A DNA stretch of 64,000 nt, taken from positions 26,460,402-26,524,401 of the forward strand of contig NC_088301.1 in the NCBI RefSeq assembly GCF_032854445.1. The letters are read 5' to 3'. Of this stretch, positions 12,617 through 26,741 are shown one piece after another. The notes beneath the pieces were generated by a model, which was not told the DNA's origin, made no database searches, and saw only the letters and a list, made by a program, of their open reading frames with translations. Every line of letters begins with the position of its first letter. Position 1 is the stretch's first letter. The position numbers and the translations under genes are program-made. Source of the stretch: Liolophura sinensis. Lineage: Eukaryota; Mollusca; Polyplacophora; Chitonida; Chitonidae.

Positions 12617-15600
12617 GCCAATACCTTTGTCAGAAAATTGTATATTTTATGTAGCATTAATCCCACAATGGAAATGTTTGGAATTTTTGGAAGGTGCCAT
12701 CCATCAAAATGACTTTTATGCCTGTCTTCTGCATATTTTCAAGCTGTAAACCAAGAACAATGAACTATGCAGCCTGGCATTAGGAATATGCATTAGTGTC
12801 ACCACTGCTGAATGGCAGAGAAAAATGGCATAGGACAGGGTGAACAACTGACTTCAATCCCGTTTCACTTAATCTAAATAGCAGCACAATGTCTTGAACA
12901 ATATTAATGGTTTTTCAGTGGGGGTTTGAGTTTCAACACCAGGGACGGTCACTACTGTTGTAAACAGTAATGGCTGTTAAAACAGTAAAACAAGTTTTTT
13001 TTCTGAAAGAAAAAAAAAAAGGAAAAAGAAAACAAGAAAGACAGACTGACAAAAAAATGGCCTACTTATTGTTTATGGGTGACCAGTGACTGGTGTTTGA
13101 GTCCAGCACAAAGCATGCTGGAAAGGTTAACATTTTATGTTCTGCTAAATGGCTTTCCAGGGTCTGCCACTGATGACAGGTTAAGGCTAATTTATGGTGT
13201 ATTCTGGACACCAAGAAGAGGAAAAAAAAAAGAAATGAAAGTAACCACAGAGAGATTTTGAGGCCTGCTGGCCAGGTCATCCAGCTCAACTCTAAAAACT
13301 GCTACGTCAAGGCTATAAACTGTCATCAAGATTTTCAGTAGTCCATATTTAACCAGAGTGGTTGTTTTAATTCCTGCTTTTGACTCGGACAATTTTAAAC
13401 TGGAGTTTTGTCCAGGTGCAAACTCAAGGCGTTACAATCACACCACCTGTCATTAGGTTTCATTGAATTTCCGGTGGTGTAATTCTGTTTATATAACTAT
13501 CAGTCAATTCCACAACTGTTCTGACCTGGGTCATGCCTTGTTGGATGTAAGTATGGGTGTATGTATAGTGTAACTGTAGCTCATTATTCCACACTTTGAG
13601 CACTAAGTGGACTTACAGTGCCAGGACATGAATGTGTTTCCCTAATATGGTCAAGGAATAACAGGTGTGAATGGATTTTATTTATTCCCCTCGCCATTAC
13701 ACTGCAATCGGGATTAAGCCAACCATGAACCAAAGAAAGCCACTGATTATAGTTTACCCAGATACTTTACCAAATGTATTGTACCGTTAAACAACCACAC
13801 CTGTGTTTGATAGCTTAATTACAGGTGTAACAAATTGCAAAACAAGAGAAGCCATACTGTAACCATCCGTTCTCGACGTAATTCGCTTTGCAACTCTTTC
13901 TTTAACAGACAAAGGGGCAATAGAATCCTCACGATACATTGCTCAAATCTTTAATCAAACTGTTCCGTCGGAATCTTAAATAGCGTGTTAACATCAAGTT
14001 CTTCATGTTGTGTCACTTTAAACCCTAAATTTCTTTGAAAACACCTCCGTGCTGAGATGAGGAGATCGAAGGTTAGAATACCCTCTTTTGACCCTCCAAA
14101 AAAACCCCTTGACTACAGTTTCATAAATCTTACATAACAAGAATTGAGACTGAGAGGTGGGATTTGGTTCAGGCACACATATCCTTCTCCCCTAAAAACA
14201 TGCATGAAGCCTGTCTGATTGCAAGGTAACTGAAAAACATGCTGTAAGAGAATTATAATCAAAAGTGGGCTATTCTATTTTAGCTTATCAATATACATAA
14301 TACAATACAAATACACAAATAAATTTGATTGCTTATTTTGGGTTAAACTGTCACTTTATAAACAATTTGCTACATATCAAAGCATGTCCCAAATGTACCA
14401 TACATCAACATGGGCATCTCCACTAATTATTATCATACATGTACACATGTAAATACATATATGTAGCTTTGTTGTGAAGAAATTTTGTCACATTCATTAT
14501 ATGAAAGCATGTCTTTTTATATCCATAAGCCTTTTTCATACAGTCATTCAAATTAAAACAATATGAGTACTCTTCTAAAACTAACAGCATGGGAAGCAAA
14601 TTCCACATATATTATGTAACTAGCTATGGTGACCCCATTCCTGACACTGTTACGATAATCAGTAACGAAGACTGATATGATGTAAGCTATCATATTGCTT
14701 CTTCAGCAGCCCTTACTATCTTTGTAAGATAGAGTCAGGTTTTCCCTGGGTAGGAGTACTATAAAGGCCAGATATATGAGTGTCTTGTGAAAACCCTACT
14801 TTCAAGTTCCTAAGGCCTCAGTACATCAACAGGGCCTTGTGGGTAACATCTGGTACATGTACCTGTACTAGGAACCTGGGAGACTGAAGTGTGATGAACT
14901 CGAATGAATTATATGTAATATGGGCATTAACAAGCAGGTATAGGGACACATTACTTACAATTATTTGAAAGCTTCTATTTTTTTATATATCGCTTTTTTG
15001 GTTGAATATTAATATACCAGCCTGAAATAAAATAAATTAAGGCTGCAACTAAATAACAAATTTTTCAACAATTTTCATTAAAAATAATGAACTATTTACC
15101 GATACATAAGATTTTGCTGGTGTCATATAACTGTAATTACATGAATAATGACACATCACTGAGTAGTAGCAACAAGACTAGTCTCAGAAAAGGGAAACTT
15201 AAATCCTTGTTGTATGAAAGCTCCTTGAAGTCCTTCTCTAATATTGGTGAACTGAAAAAAAGAGAGCTAAGTACAAATATAATCTCAGACGATTATAACA
15301 CCAATGAACAAAATTAATATGGTTAAATGTTACTTGACTCAATTTTTTTGGTGTAATTTGCATTTTTAATAGATGTACACATTTTATAATTTTAAATGTT
15401 TCACTTAAAGTTAAATACACACAACAATACACCTTAGGCTTCAACTCCATGGTAGGTACCAATACATTGGCACATTTACCATTAGGTAAATAGGTTAATT
15501 ACTTTAATATTCAGTAATTAATACATGTACTTGCCAATACTTGTCGCACATCTGTAGAGAAAGATGAGGATGAAATTCTCTCATTATAGGACAGGTTCGT

Positions 15601-16185
15601 TAAAGCTAATTGGTTCAGGTGCGACCATGATGGTAAACTTTTAAATTATCTACATCAAACACATGTTAAATTGAAAAATAAATCATTTACAGTACTCTTG
15701 ATCAATGTTATCTATCTTTTCTCATCAAATTTATATCACTAATCATTGGGACATGACACCATCCATCCAAGAAAGCACATGGATACCATGCCACAATCCA
15801 GCATCCTCTTTCAAAAAAAACACATTCTTAAATCAATTTTCCATAACTTTTCCCATAAATGACGACAACATATGGCAATATACCCTAGAACTTGTCTTTT
15901 ATGAAAGAAGTTACGAGAAATACAACTTCTGAAGTTCTGTGAAAGTGTTCCAGGGAAGACAAATGGGGATAAAACCTTCCCACAGGTTGTACATTGTTTC
16001 TTCTGCCCACAACACAAAACTCATTCAGTATTAAAGTGATATTGACTAAGCAGTGCAAGGTATTAATGAAATAAAAAGAACTACGCCTTACAGATCAATA
16101 TTTTGTTAGCCATTCAAATATGCAGTATAACGATGCAATGTTAGAACTGTATATATAAGGTCAACTGTAACATTATTCACTGATA

Positions 16186-16300
16186 GATTTACTTTATTGG
16201 TATATTCCCCACCACACTCAAGAATATTTTCATGTACACGATAGCATTAAGGTTTATTATTGGCGGGAAGTGATAGGGAAGAGCCTGGAGAAAACAGCTG
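16186..16300 (-). mobile_element. Diverged SINE (family 1) fragment
   Basis: ACACTCAAGAATATTTTCAT and the following GGCGGGAAGTGATAGGGAAG align with the family 1 3' body, with many changes. An old copy. Confidence 0.55.
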
Positions 16301-16497
16301 CACCTTGTAACATACATGGCAAACAGCACATGATCTTACTACATGCAGTACCTGCACAAATAGCCAAGCACGCTGCAACCGTGAAATTACGTTAGAACTT
16401 ACGCATGCAGCACCCAGCTTCTTCTCCATCAAGCGTACAAGCAATAAAACTGCAAATGAGATCATACTCCATATTTCATCCTTACTAATTACAATGA

Positions 16498-16531
16498 ATA
16501 ATGCTGAATAATGCTGAATAATGCTGAATAT
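16498..16531. repeat. 12-bp tandem repeat, 3 copies
   Basis: AATAATGCTGAA is repeated three times in a row. Confidence 0.85.
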
Positions 16532-16949
16532 TTCATAACTCCATGCAGACCTTCTCTCATGCTTTATGTTACAGGCTATAGAATTTCAGCATTACAACTA
16601 AAGTAGGACAAATAAAGAACTGAAATATTTAGGTAACCTGTGAGTGTGATGCAGATAAACTTTGTGAGTCATGCATTGTTTTATCTTTAAATGGATAGTG
16701 ACATTAATATTTGATATTTGCAGATCAATGGCATGACACAATAACATCTTTCATTTCACAACAGTTCGTGTCAGTGAGGGCTTGGGTGGCCAAGCAGTTT
16801 ACAGTGTTACTTTTGAGGCCATTAACCCTTGACCAATAAGGTCAGAGGTTCAAAACAGCTTTTTTTTAATTGGCTATGGTTTTCTAACAAGCGTCCACGT
16901 ACATTTCCCGCCCCATCATCATTTCTTTCTATCAGTACATATAAAACGA

Positions 16950-17144
16950 TCATATGTCTAAGCAATTACAATACTTGTCTTTCATTCGCTAGGAAAAGAG
17001 GTATGAGTTCAGTAATTTGTGGATTCTCCAGCTCTCACTGTTGGTGGAACTTAGTGACAATAAGGAATAAGTCAGCCACTCGGTGTTGCCGTTTGCACTG
17101 AGTGTAGCGTTAATTGAAGACCGCTTGTCTTCCATCAATATGAC
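16950..17144. repeat. Possible third SINE-like repeat family, copy 1
   Basis: Several blocks match 21185-21400 in the same order: CTTTCATTCGCT, then GCCGTTTGCACTGAGTGTAG, then CCATCAATATG. It directly abuts a family 1 SINE. The match is imperfect and judged by eye. Confidence 0.35.
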
Positions 17145-17406
17145 TTATTTATCTGATTTGACTGGTCTTTTACGCCATACTCAAGAATATTTCACTTATC
17201 TGACGGTGGCCAGCATTATGATGGGAGGAAACTGGGCAGAGCCCAGAGGAAAGCCAAAACCATCTGCTCGTTGATGGCAGACCTACTCACTTCCTGCTGG
17301 AGAGGAAGCCAGCATGAGCTGGACTTGAACTCACAGCGAGCGCATTGGTGAGAGGCACCTGGGTCATTGCGCCATGCTGGTGTTCTAACCCTCTCGGTCA
17401 CGGATA
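17145..17406 (-). mobile_element. Full-length SINE (family 1)
   Basis: Contains tail, body, B-box region and most of the A-box region (complement of GGGTTAGAACACC-like head). It has a diverged tail and head, and no clear TSD. An older full-length copy. Confidence 0.85.
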
Positions 17407-20400
17407 CCTCTCAACCATATGATGTACATGTCTTCAGGAAAGGTTAGTCATGTACCCTGGGCCAATACGGTTTCCCCTCTGTCCATAAAACTGCATGACT
17501 GCCATTGTGTATTTGAAAAATTCTTGTGGAGTATGCAGGCTTTAAATATTAACATCCACATAAATAATTATAACAATACTTATTGTTCAGACAGAGTGCA
17601 TGGTGAGGCTGGCAGGGGGATGGGGCAATAACAGATTTTAACCTGTATATCAATCGAGCATATGGAAAATCAAAGTATATTAATCACATACGTGAAGATT
17701 AATAAAGAACTTTTTTCAGTACATGTATGTGAAAAAAGAAAGTACCAGAGGATATCCACTTATATTTACTTACATGTAAACCTTCACAGCAACAATGTTT
17801 GCTAGTTTTCTGGTTTGGTTTGTTGGCTTACTAGAACTGGTTAATACAGTGGTAAACACTCGGAAAATCACAAACCAAACAAAGACTGCTACACCATAAT
17901 GGCCTGAATGGTAAAAACTGTTTGTACAACAATTTTCATACACCTCTTCATGTTTGCCTCACTGCCTGACGAGATTTTCATCCGAGAATACCTGGCATTC
18001 TTCAGCGGGATAACCAGATTACTGGTTACAAGGAATTTTGTCCTAATACATAGGACCCTACCTGTTAATATTTGTACTACATATTTGCCGACACTGGATG
18101 ATGAAAGCGACTGACCAGCTCTGTTGTAGAGGCTGGGTGCAGGGCATGGGGCTAACAATAACCCCCCCACCTGAGAATGTCTGACCCCGCTGATAGCACA
18201 GGTAACCCACAAAGGTTACACCTGGACCGTCAAGCAGGACGGATCGACAGGTGAGACAAACACTATCTATTCACCTTACCTACAGGCCAGGTAATGTTAT
18301 ACCTATATCAAAATCCCACTTGGTAAATAGCACAAGATCTTAATGTCTCTACCTGTATGTTAGATGTAACACCTTGCCGAATGACCTTAACTACAGTACA
18401 GTATACTCTTCACATACTGCAAAACCAGACCATGTACCCTGCCTACATCTTACAGACCTATCCTAGTGCATTCTCTAGATAAAATCGCCACCTTAACTAG
18501 TACGCTATTTATTCGTTTCAGGACATTTCTACATTTACTATTTTTGGCAAATTCTGACTCATTCTTTTAACTGTTGTCTGTTGGAAAATATTGAAATCTA
18601 GCTTAAGTTTTTTTTTCTTTCTCTATTTTTTTGTTATTTCATTTTTATTTCACTTTCAGAGTGAAACCATATGAACTTTGTTGTCATTTAGTTTTAAGCA
18701 GCACTGTAGGCCTACAATACATAGTAAAAGACAGAATACCAGATTTCACCAGGAATACACGGATTCCCTGTTATAACTTACAGAACATGTATATTTGACA
18801 GCTATTTTTTTAATTTTCTTTTTGGCATCAAATTTTTTCAACTTTTTCTATACGATCTACATAAAAAAAAGGGATACACATATTGCTAAATGCAACATGC
18901 CTTGGTCTAATTTAGATTTACATGAAATACAAAAGCAAGCAAAATATGGAGTAATATGTACATATAAAATGCACAATTACAGTGCACAAGGACTGAAACA
19001 GTAAAGAATATTTTACCTTTGTATTAATGTGATGTATATAAAACATGGTAATATGTGAATTTTATTACATGGCAATATGTGAATTTTATTACATGGAAGG
19101 ATTTGCAGGCTTTTGTAGACATATTTTCTACTTGTATATGTAAGTGTTGCCCTTGTTGCAGTTGATTTTGCTCCCACACAAACAATGAGGTTGCAAGTTC
19201 AAATCCAGCCAATAAAGAAGTTTTCTGTTACAATTTAAGAAATAAATAAGAAAACATTGCTCTATTATGATTACCAATATAAAAGTGCTTCAGCTGCACA
19301 CCTAACATATCGGTTCTGTTTAAGTGGAGCCCGCACACATCACCTTTCATTATTCTGTGTGGAATTGGGTCAGTAAATAAATATATTCATCACACTGTTT
19401 GCTGGCATGACAAATCCAAATGTTTTTAAATTTCTTCATTAAAATTTAACTAACTGTAGAAGGTCTGAATTGTAAAGGTAGGAAAATAACGGTTGCATGA
19501 ATTCATGTCTAACCTTCTGTAACTATTATTCATGGACGCCATTTTAACAAAAAAAACTTTCTACAAAAAATACACAAGGGTGTTATTGATTAACTTTTTA
19601 AATGTTCACTGATATGATTACATCAGCGTTAAACTTTCCTTCCTTTTCAACTGTCAATTCTAGAGGATAGGACAGATTTGGCAGACACTTGGCTGCCCAG
19701 CACAATGTACGTCTTGAGACAAACTATAGTATCAGTCGAGAAATCTCAGGCCGTCTATAAAAATGTGAACTTTTTTCGGCTCAACTCAAGCTGACTAAAA
19801 AAGGCTGTCAGATTTAATAAGCAAAGAACTCATAGTTCACACACAGACATACATGAAAATTCTAATACTACAGGTTGATCAATGACGAACCTCATAAAAA
19901 CCATCTTCACAGAAAATTTCAGACTCAACCACGCCACAAAAAAGGGATTCCTCTTGCGGAAAATCTACAAAGACTTGATGAACTCTTCCAGCTAGTCTTG
20001 TATGGCTTATTTGCCCTTCAAAAAAATTTCACCGCTATAAGCCATAGATACAGTATGTCAAACGATCCAAATAAGTCTGTCAATGGCGGAAAATGACGGG
20101 GGGCTGGTCGCTTTTCACACAGCCCACTACTCGCCTTTAAGGTGTGCTCACTCGGTCGAGCGACAGAAAAAAGACAGTTGTGAAAAACCTACAGGCACTT
20201 CATGGAGCCAATGTCAATAGGTCATGTCTATATCACCGATCTTAATAAGCTGCTTTATGTCCGTGCAATGTAAACAGACATTTCAATTTCCACTTCTTGT
20301 GGCTTGAGAATTGCACTGATAACTGACAAATGCATATAATATTTGTTTCTTAGCCAAAATATTATCTGTTGATGCTTGGGTACATTGTAGTATGTGCTGA

Positions 20401-20816
20401 AATACACAGAACTAAAACCCTGAGCATAGAGAACCTAGACAGCTTAGCCTGAAGCATTCATACACAACAGGGTAATTTTAACCGATTTCTGTCATATTCT
20501 AAAATTTTGGAACACAAAAAACATATCAACTGATGAATAACACCATTTTCTGAAGTGTAGTTTTGAATGTGTCACATCTCTTTATGGGTCTTTATCAAAT
20601 ATTGTTATCTGCTGTCTCCTTTTTTTTCCGCCTTTTCCTTTTCAGATTTTAAACTTAAACTGGTATTCCAGATTGTGTAAGAGACAATATTGTAATTGTG
20701 AAATATTTTTAGCAAATATAATACTGGTACTTCATTTTCTACCCTGTAGACTTTCCTTTTGGTGCACAATACAGTGAAGCCATGGGTGAGGCAGTTCAGA
20801 TCAGAACACTGATTAA

Positions 20817-21083
20817 ACATTTATTTATTTATTTATTTATTTGATTGGTGTTTTATGCTGTACTCAAGAATATTTCACTTATACGACGGTGGCCAGCATT
20901 TATCGTGGGAGGAAACCGGGCGGAGCGCGGGGGAAACCCATGGCCATTCTCAGGCTGCTGGCAGACCTTCCCATATACGGCTGGAGAGGAAGCCAGCATG
21001 AAATGGTCTTGAACTCACAGCGACGGCGTTGGTGAGAGGCTCCTGGGTCATTACGCTGCGCTAGCACGCTAACCAACCGAGCC
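20817..21083 (-). mobile_element. Full-length SINE (family 1) with 8-bp TSD
   Basis: (TTTA)n tail, body and complete tRNA-like head, including complements of the A box (GGTTAGCGTGCTAGCGCAGC) and B box (GAGTTCAAGACCA). Flanked by CTGATTAA at 20809 and 21084. Confidence 0.9.
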
Positions 21084-21184
21084 CTGATTAATCACACATC
21101 ACACACGTATGCTTTACAGCAGACATTTCAATCACCAAATTGATAGTAGTTAGCACCAAATTTTCTCTAGTAATTACGGGATCA

Positions 21185-21400
21185 GGCCCAGTGGTTATAG
21201 CTGCGTTTCTTTCAATTGCTCAGACGTAAGGAGTTTACGACTTCCAGCATTCTCAGAATTCTTTCGTAACAACAGGCGGTCAACATACCGCCATTTGCAT
21301 AGTGTAACGTTTCCTGAAGGCCACTCGTTATCCACCAATATGGAACATACTCTGATGTATGTAAAACACTGATTAATAACTCACCACAGGTCAGCAGCTT
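21185..21400. repeat. Possible third SINE-like repeat family, copy 2
   Basis: Begins with the tRNA-like GCCCAGTGGTTATAGC. It shares ordered blocks with 16950-17144 (GCCATTTGCATAGTGTAACG and CCACCAATATGG). Confidence 0.35.
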
Positions 21401-22350
21401 ATCCCGAGCACTGGTTTTTGGATCCATAGTAATGACCAAAATTGTGCGTTAAAAGGATACATGAAAATGAACTCTAAAACAGAGATTTTGTTTCTATGCA
21501 AAATGAAGAAATTATGCCCCAGAATTTTTGCTTAAAAAATTTCATTTTGAGGTAACTTTATACCCATTAATTATCCCTCTGTATTGGCATATTTTCTGTC
21601 AACGGTCAGACTTTTTTTTTGACACTACGTCATCGTTGATCTTGCTCGGAACTTGGTGAACGCCCCCGAAGTGCCTTGAGCCCAGTGAACCCTGACCACA
21701 GATTCAGCATGGCTTCTTCAGGCCAGCTTAGCACCCCCTCCGCACCCTTACACCCATCCCCATTCGGTCTTTTCCCCACAGCCCCATCCCCACTTGGCCG
21801 AACCCATTCAGTCTGCCTCCACTGAGTTCTTTTTAAACAGGGATCAGCGTTGTCGTCACCACTGCAAGTTACTTAATTTCCGGACTGACCGCTAGGGCCT
21901 TAAGACAACTGTACTTTGAAGCCATTTTTACATACCCAAAGCAAAAGTTGAAAAATTCCTTTGTAATGTTATTACATATAAAAATCTGCATATTAAGTAA
22001 CAAAACCAAAGCATTTCATGTATCCTTTACACTTAAAAGTCTTGAAAAAGACAGTAAGCAACAATCAAATAAATCAGTATTGTTTTTTTCCCATTAAAAT
22101 CAGAACGGTAAAAATAAAGCTCATTTTATTTGTATTGGTAACTTTGACAATAATACAGTCATCAGTAAGAAGATGATACATGTATATCTACATTTACATC
22201 TACATTTAAGATCGAGAGTTCAATGAAAAACTTGGAACTGATGCATCCCAGATCTGCCCCATTATCATCAATGATCTCGCTGACAGTCAGTGAAGCATAA
22301 TAAGCTCACATAACGTTAGCATGCCAGTGCACAAGGACTGAACTCAGAGG

Positions 22351-22372
22351 GTAGGGGGGTGGGGGGGGGGGG
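22351..22372. repeat. Poly-G tract
   Basis: GGGTGGGGGGGGGGGGGGCG on the plus strand. Similar G or C runs occur at 34905-34926, 52349-52373 and 61377-61390. Confidence 0.9.
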
Positions 22373-24985
22373 CGAGAAGGGGTGGGATGGGGGAGTGGAT
22401 TGGCAGAACTATGGAAGACATTCAAGAACAAAACTGGGACTTCAAAACAATCAATGTTTGGAAGGAGAATGTTGACAGCTCTATTGATTTTCTCAAGGAG
22501 ATGGCAGCAGCATTCCACTAAATCGAACTGAAGGCTTCGCCATGACACAAAAATGCGAAGAAGAAAAAAAACAACAATTGATTGAGTCCTTTTTTCCCCT
22601 TATATGATAAATGGATGACAAATCGTAAGGTATCCTGTTGGTCTGTCACACATTTTAGGCAAAGGCTGGAAACACTGAGCTGATGTTCGCCTATCATGGC
22701 TGAAATGGGATGTCCATCAATCAAAAACTTGACAGACCAGAGTGAACCGTTACCAACGTTGTATCAATGTTAAATTACCGGCGATTCTGCAGCAATCCAC
22801 TTCCTTCAGTTACAATACTGTCGATGATCAATACGGCCTTGAGTGAGAAATAGCAGCCCCTGGGAAGCGCACATGGGTGCCCCCCAGACTTCATACCCCC
22901 AGTAAGAGTGGATGAGAATCACCACAGCTTTCTCCAGATTATCCCGTCACCATAAGCTGCCATTCCTCGAATGCCTCGTAACAAAGGGTGTTCACTTTTG
23001 TAAAGCCAGGCTGTCATTCGATACAAGCAATTTCTGTGAGTGAGAGATCGGCACATTCAATCTTCCCCTGGACCCCTCTACATATTGAGAACAGGCCAGT
23101 GGTCGAGACGCACACCCCATTAGGCAGGCCACTACCCTTGTAACCTTTCATTGTCAGATTATTGCGGAGGGGACATCCCAGGAAGGTGAACAAGAAATAC
23201 ATAGCAAATCACTTACTGTGGCTTACATTACTCTCTACCCACATCACATAAAGCACTTGTGGGATATGCCTAGTTGTCAGCAAGGAATAAAGGGTGAACA
23301 CTCCACTGCGAATGTTTTGATCAATATTTATCAAGTTTTCAAGTAATTAGCTTTTCAGGTTTTAGTTTCATAACTGCATGAATCACAGACCTGAAATGAC
23401 ACAAAGTGTTATCTCTCATATGTGCATGTGCTACAAAAAAAACAAATGTTGTATTTTCCTTATAAAATAGGAATTTGATCCAAAGAGTTTTTGTGTTTGT
23501 TATCTAGTTGTTTCCCCTTTATTCATCTTAAAGCTCAACAACCTATCCTTCAAAGTCAAGAAAGACTCCAAAATCCTTTATGTTAATACAGTCGACAGAA
23601 ATCTAGATAACATATCAAAAACGTATGCCCCTAAAATCTTATCACAAAAAATTTTCATGGATTTGCAATCATTCCTATACGCATACCAAACTTTTTGAAG
23701 GTTTTATATATATTTGTCACATGAAATATCTGCTTTTAGATGTGCAACAGACAACACAGAAATCCAGAAAGTTTTAAGATTACATCGTAATATAGGATGT
23801 GGCCGACTCTCTGGCGCCAAAAAAGGATTAAATACCCGACAAAATTTACCAGCAAAACCTTCTGAAATAGAGGAATCCTTCAAAGTTTCATCACTGCTCT
23901 TATGATATTGCCTAGACACAATCTGCATCATCCAAGCATACAAAGGACTTTAAAATTAATGAATGGCACAAACGTCTCCTCAAAGATATTATGTAACAAA
24001 AGAGGCTGAAAGCAACTGTCGGCCATCTTTAATTTCAAACGATAAAGACATTAGATAAGCTGCTGGGAAATTTGACAAGGGTTTGAACAAAAGCTAATGT
24101 TGATTGAATTCAGCATAAATCATCGCTGAGGTGACAGGCGGCTATCTTCGAAGAAAGCCTCAATAAATTTACAGAAGGGGTTTGTCCCCAAAAATGTTCC
24201 ATTTGCCTTCAGAACCAGAGGCTCTCATGGCTCAATAAGGACGGAATTGGTTTTGCAGATTGATCCCAACTTCTGATGATGAACGTAATGACAAACGACA
24301 GCACTGTTTGCTTTAGGTACCAGTACAGAATGGGAACCCAACATCCTGTTAGCTTAGCCAGTTTATCATCATGGCAGCTGAGAAAATACTAGTCAGGAAT
24401 CTTCCGCTGGCTATCCCTGCCCCACAAGGGACCTTCCATGCTACCAAGGGTTACTCTTCATATGAGCATCACAGCGGGCAGTCAGGAATGAAAAGCTGAG
24501 AAATTTAAATACACATTTATTGATAAATCATACAATGCCCGGAAGATCAGTAAATCCATTAGTTGCCGTCAAACTGCAGTTTATGTGATGAAGGATCGAG
24601 TCGAGTTTTTCCTCCACCCGACAATCAATTCAGATTTTCACACCACAGTTTTTCTCCATACCTTTGCAATGTCATAACTGACAGTTCCTTGCCACTGGCC
24701 ATGGAACGCCAAAGCATGGCAACTGCCGATAAAGCAATTCCTGTTATGATATGTCGCTTTAGAAAGCAGCCAGCCAAAGAGTGTGTTTTTCTTTTTAACA
24801 GTATAATCAGGTTTTAGTGAAGCGCAGATGCTCTGGGTTGTAGAAGCTGGGTAAACAAGTGACAGGTTGTGAGCTGCCTCAGGCTGTTATCAGGGCATAT
24901 CTGAATTGTATAGAGTGGAGGGTTTATCAAATTCTCCTGACACATGCCAGCATTTGGTGTCAATAAGAAGTGTTCCTCTGCATGC

Positions 24986-25060
24986 TTTACTTATTTATTT
25001 TTTGACTGCTGTTCCAATGCAGGATATTTCACTTATATAACATGGGCCTGAAATGCTAAT
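24986..25060 (-). mobile_element. Very diverged SINE (family 1) tail fragment
   Basis: TTATTTATTTTTTGACTGCT and GATATTTCACTTATATAACA resemble the family 1 3' end. Weak. Confidence 0.3.
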
Positions 25061-25404
25061 TGGGGATGAATTCTAAATTAAAGTATTGCTCACAATAGCA
25101 AATAAAAAGTTTCATTATTAAAGACTTTGTTGCCTAAATGATCCCCGAGGCTGTTTGAGACAAGTAGAACACCTCCTGCAGATGGTTTGGTAAAACATCT
25201 GAAAAATGTCATGAAGATTCCTATGCAAGTACAGGCAATTGATAATGCCTGCAATAATCGACACGTACAAGATGAAGATAAAAACTGATGAACACTGGAT
25301 TCAACACACAGTCTGGTGGTAACATCGCAGTTTTTACTTTAACACCAAAACTAATGTGCTTAGTTGCAATATGGAAACCGATGACTGTAACATACAAGTA
25401 CGCG

Positions 25405-26042
25405 TATAGCTTTTGTCCAATCAAAATCAGTGCAACAGGAAATCTGCTGGCATTAAAAATATAGCCCTTGTGCAAGCTGCAACAGTGCAACATGAAATCT
25501 GCTGGCTGTAAAATATAGCCCTTATGCAAGCTGCATCAGTACAATCAGAAATCTGTTGGCTGTAAAATATAGCTTTAGTGCAAGCTGCATCAGTGCAATC
25601 AGAAATTTGCTGGCTGTAAAATATAGCCCTTGTGCAAGCTGCATCAGTGCAACAGGAAATCTGTTAGCTGTAAAATATAGCTTTTGTGCAAGTTGCATCA
25701 GTGCAACAGAAAATCTGCTGGCTGTAAAATATAGCTTTCGTGCAAGCTGCATCAGTGTAATCAAAAAACTGCTGGATGTAAAATACAGCTTTTGTGCAAC
25801 TTGCTTCAGTGTTATCAGAAAGTTGCTGGCTGTAAAATACAGCTTTCATGCAAGCTGCTTCAGTGCAGTCGAAAAATTGCTGGCTGTACAATATATCTTC
25901 TGTGCAACCTGCTCCAGTGTTATCAGAAAATTGCTGGCTGTAAAATACAGCTTTCGTGCATGCTGCTTCAGTGCAGTTGGAAAATTGCTGGCTGTACAAT
26001 ATCGCTTTTGTACTAGTTGGATCTGTGCAATCGGTTGACTGT
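25405..26042. repeat. Minisatellite, 54-bp unit, about 11-12 copies, dimeric in its right half
   Basis: Unit TGTAAAATATAGCTTTTGTG, CAAGCTGCATCAGTGCAATC, AGAAATTTGCTGGC (54 bp). From about 25787 two unit types alternate (CAGTGTTATCAGAAA and CAGTGCAGTCGAAA), giving a 108-bp higher-order period. Because 54 is a multiple of 3 and the unit lacks stops in several frames, ORFs of about 160 codons appear on both strands. I regard them as by-products. Confidence 0.95.
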
Positions 26043-26718
26043 ACACATAAAATGTGATAATAAAGCAGCCAGTGCTGTTTCGCTGGCTTCATTTTACGTG
26101 CACTTCTGAATACATGTACCAGTCTGAAAACCACAGGTTAGAACTCTCCACTCTGTTAAAAGATACTAACAATGTGGATTTAGTATGGGAGTAAATGGTG
26201 TCAGAGCGTGAACTGCTTTTTATTGCCTGCTGAGAGCCTTAACCTGGAGAGAGAGTGGCAATCAACCTGTCTGTACGTCTGTCTGTGGATGTTCCGTATA
26301 GGTTAGCCTTCAGACAACCTTGTCTGCTGTGCGATTAACATTTCATTTTATGACATATATGTTTTCAAAAAGTCATCTGAGTCAAGTTCTAATTTTCCAG
26401 GTGTGTATCAGGTGATGAGTCTCCTTCTCACCTGGAGACAAAACAGTAGTAGTGCGATACCTGTGCCAGATCACGATCGAGGAACATAACAAATCTCTCT
26501 CAGGCCAAACACAAAAAGGATGTGCGTATATCAACTGAGAAGGACCATCGAAAAATTGCTAAGGCAACCACAGCTTTTCACTTACCTTTGCAATAAAAAT
26601 GTCTGATCTAATTCCAACTCCTTGCTTTTCTTTAACTGGAAGAAGGAATTAGTTTTACCTCTAACTGCTATTTTAGCATTTCAAATAAATTTAGGTTTAA
26701 TTCAACAGCCATGTTATT

Positions 26719-26741
26719 TTTTTTTTTTTTTTTTTTTTTAG
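26719..26741. repeat. Poly-T tract
   Basis: An uninterrupted T run of more than 20 bp. Confidence 0.9.

Noticed and set aside
17889-18212. 107-codon minus-strand ORF
   Set aside because: No homology, no splice partners, ordinary intronic sequence.
25556-26038. 160-codon ORF on the plus strand
   Set aside because: It reads a 54-bp tandem repeat; comparable ORFs are open on the opposite strand, so there is no evidence of coding.
25664-26134. 156-codon ORF on the minus strand
   Set aside because: Same minisatellite in antisense.
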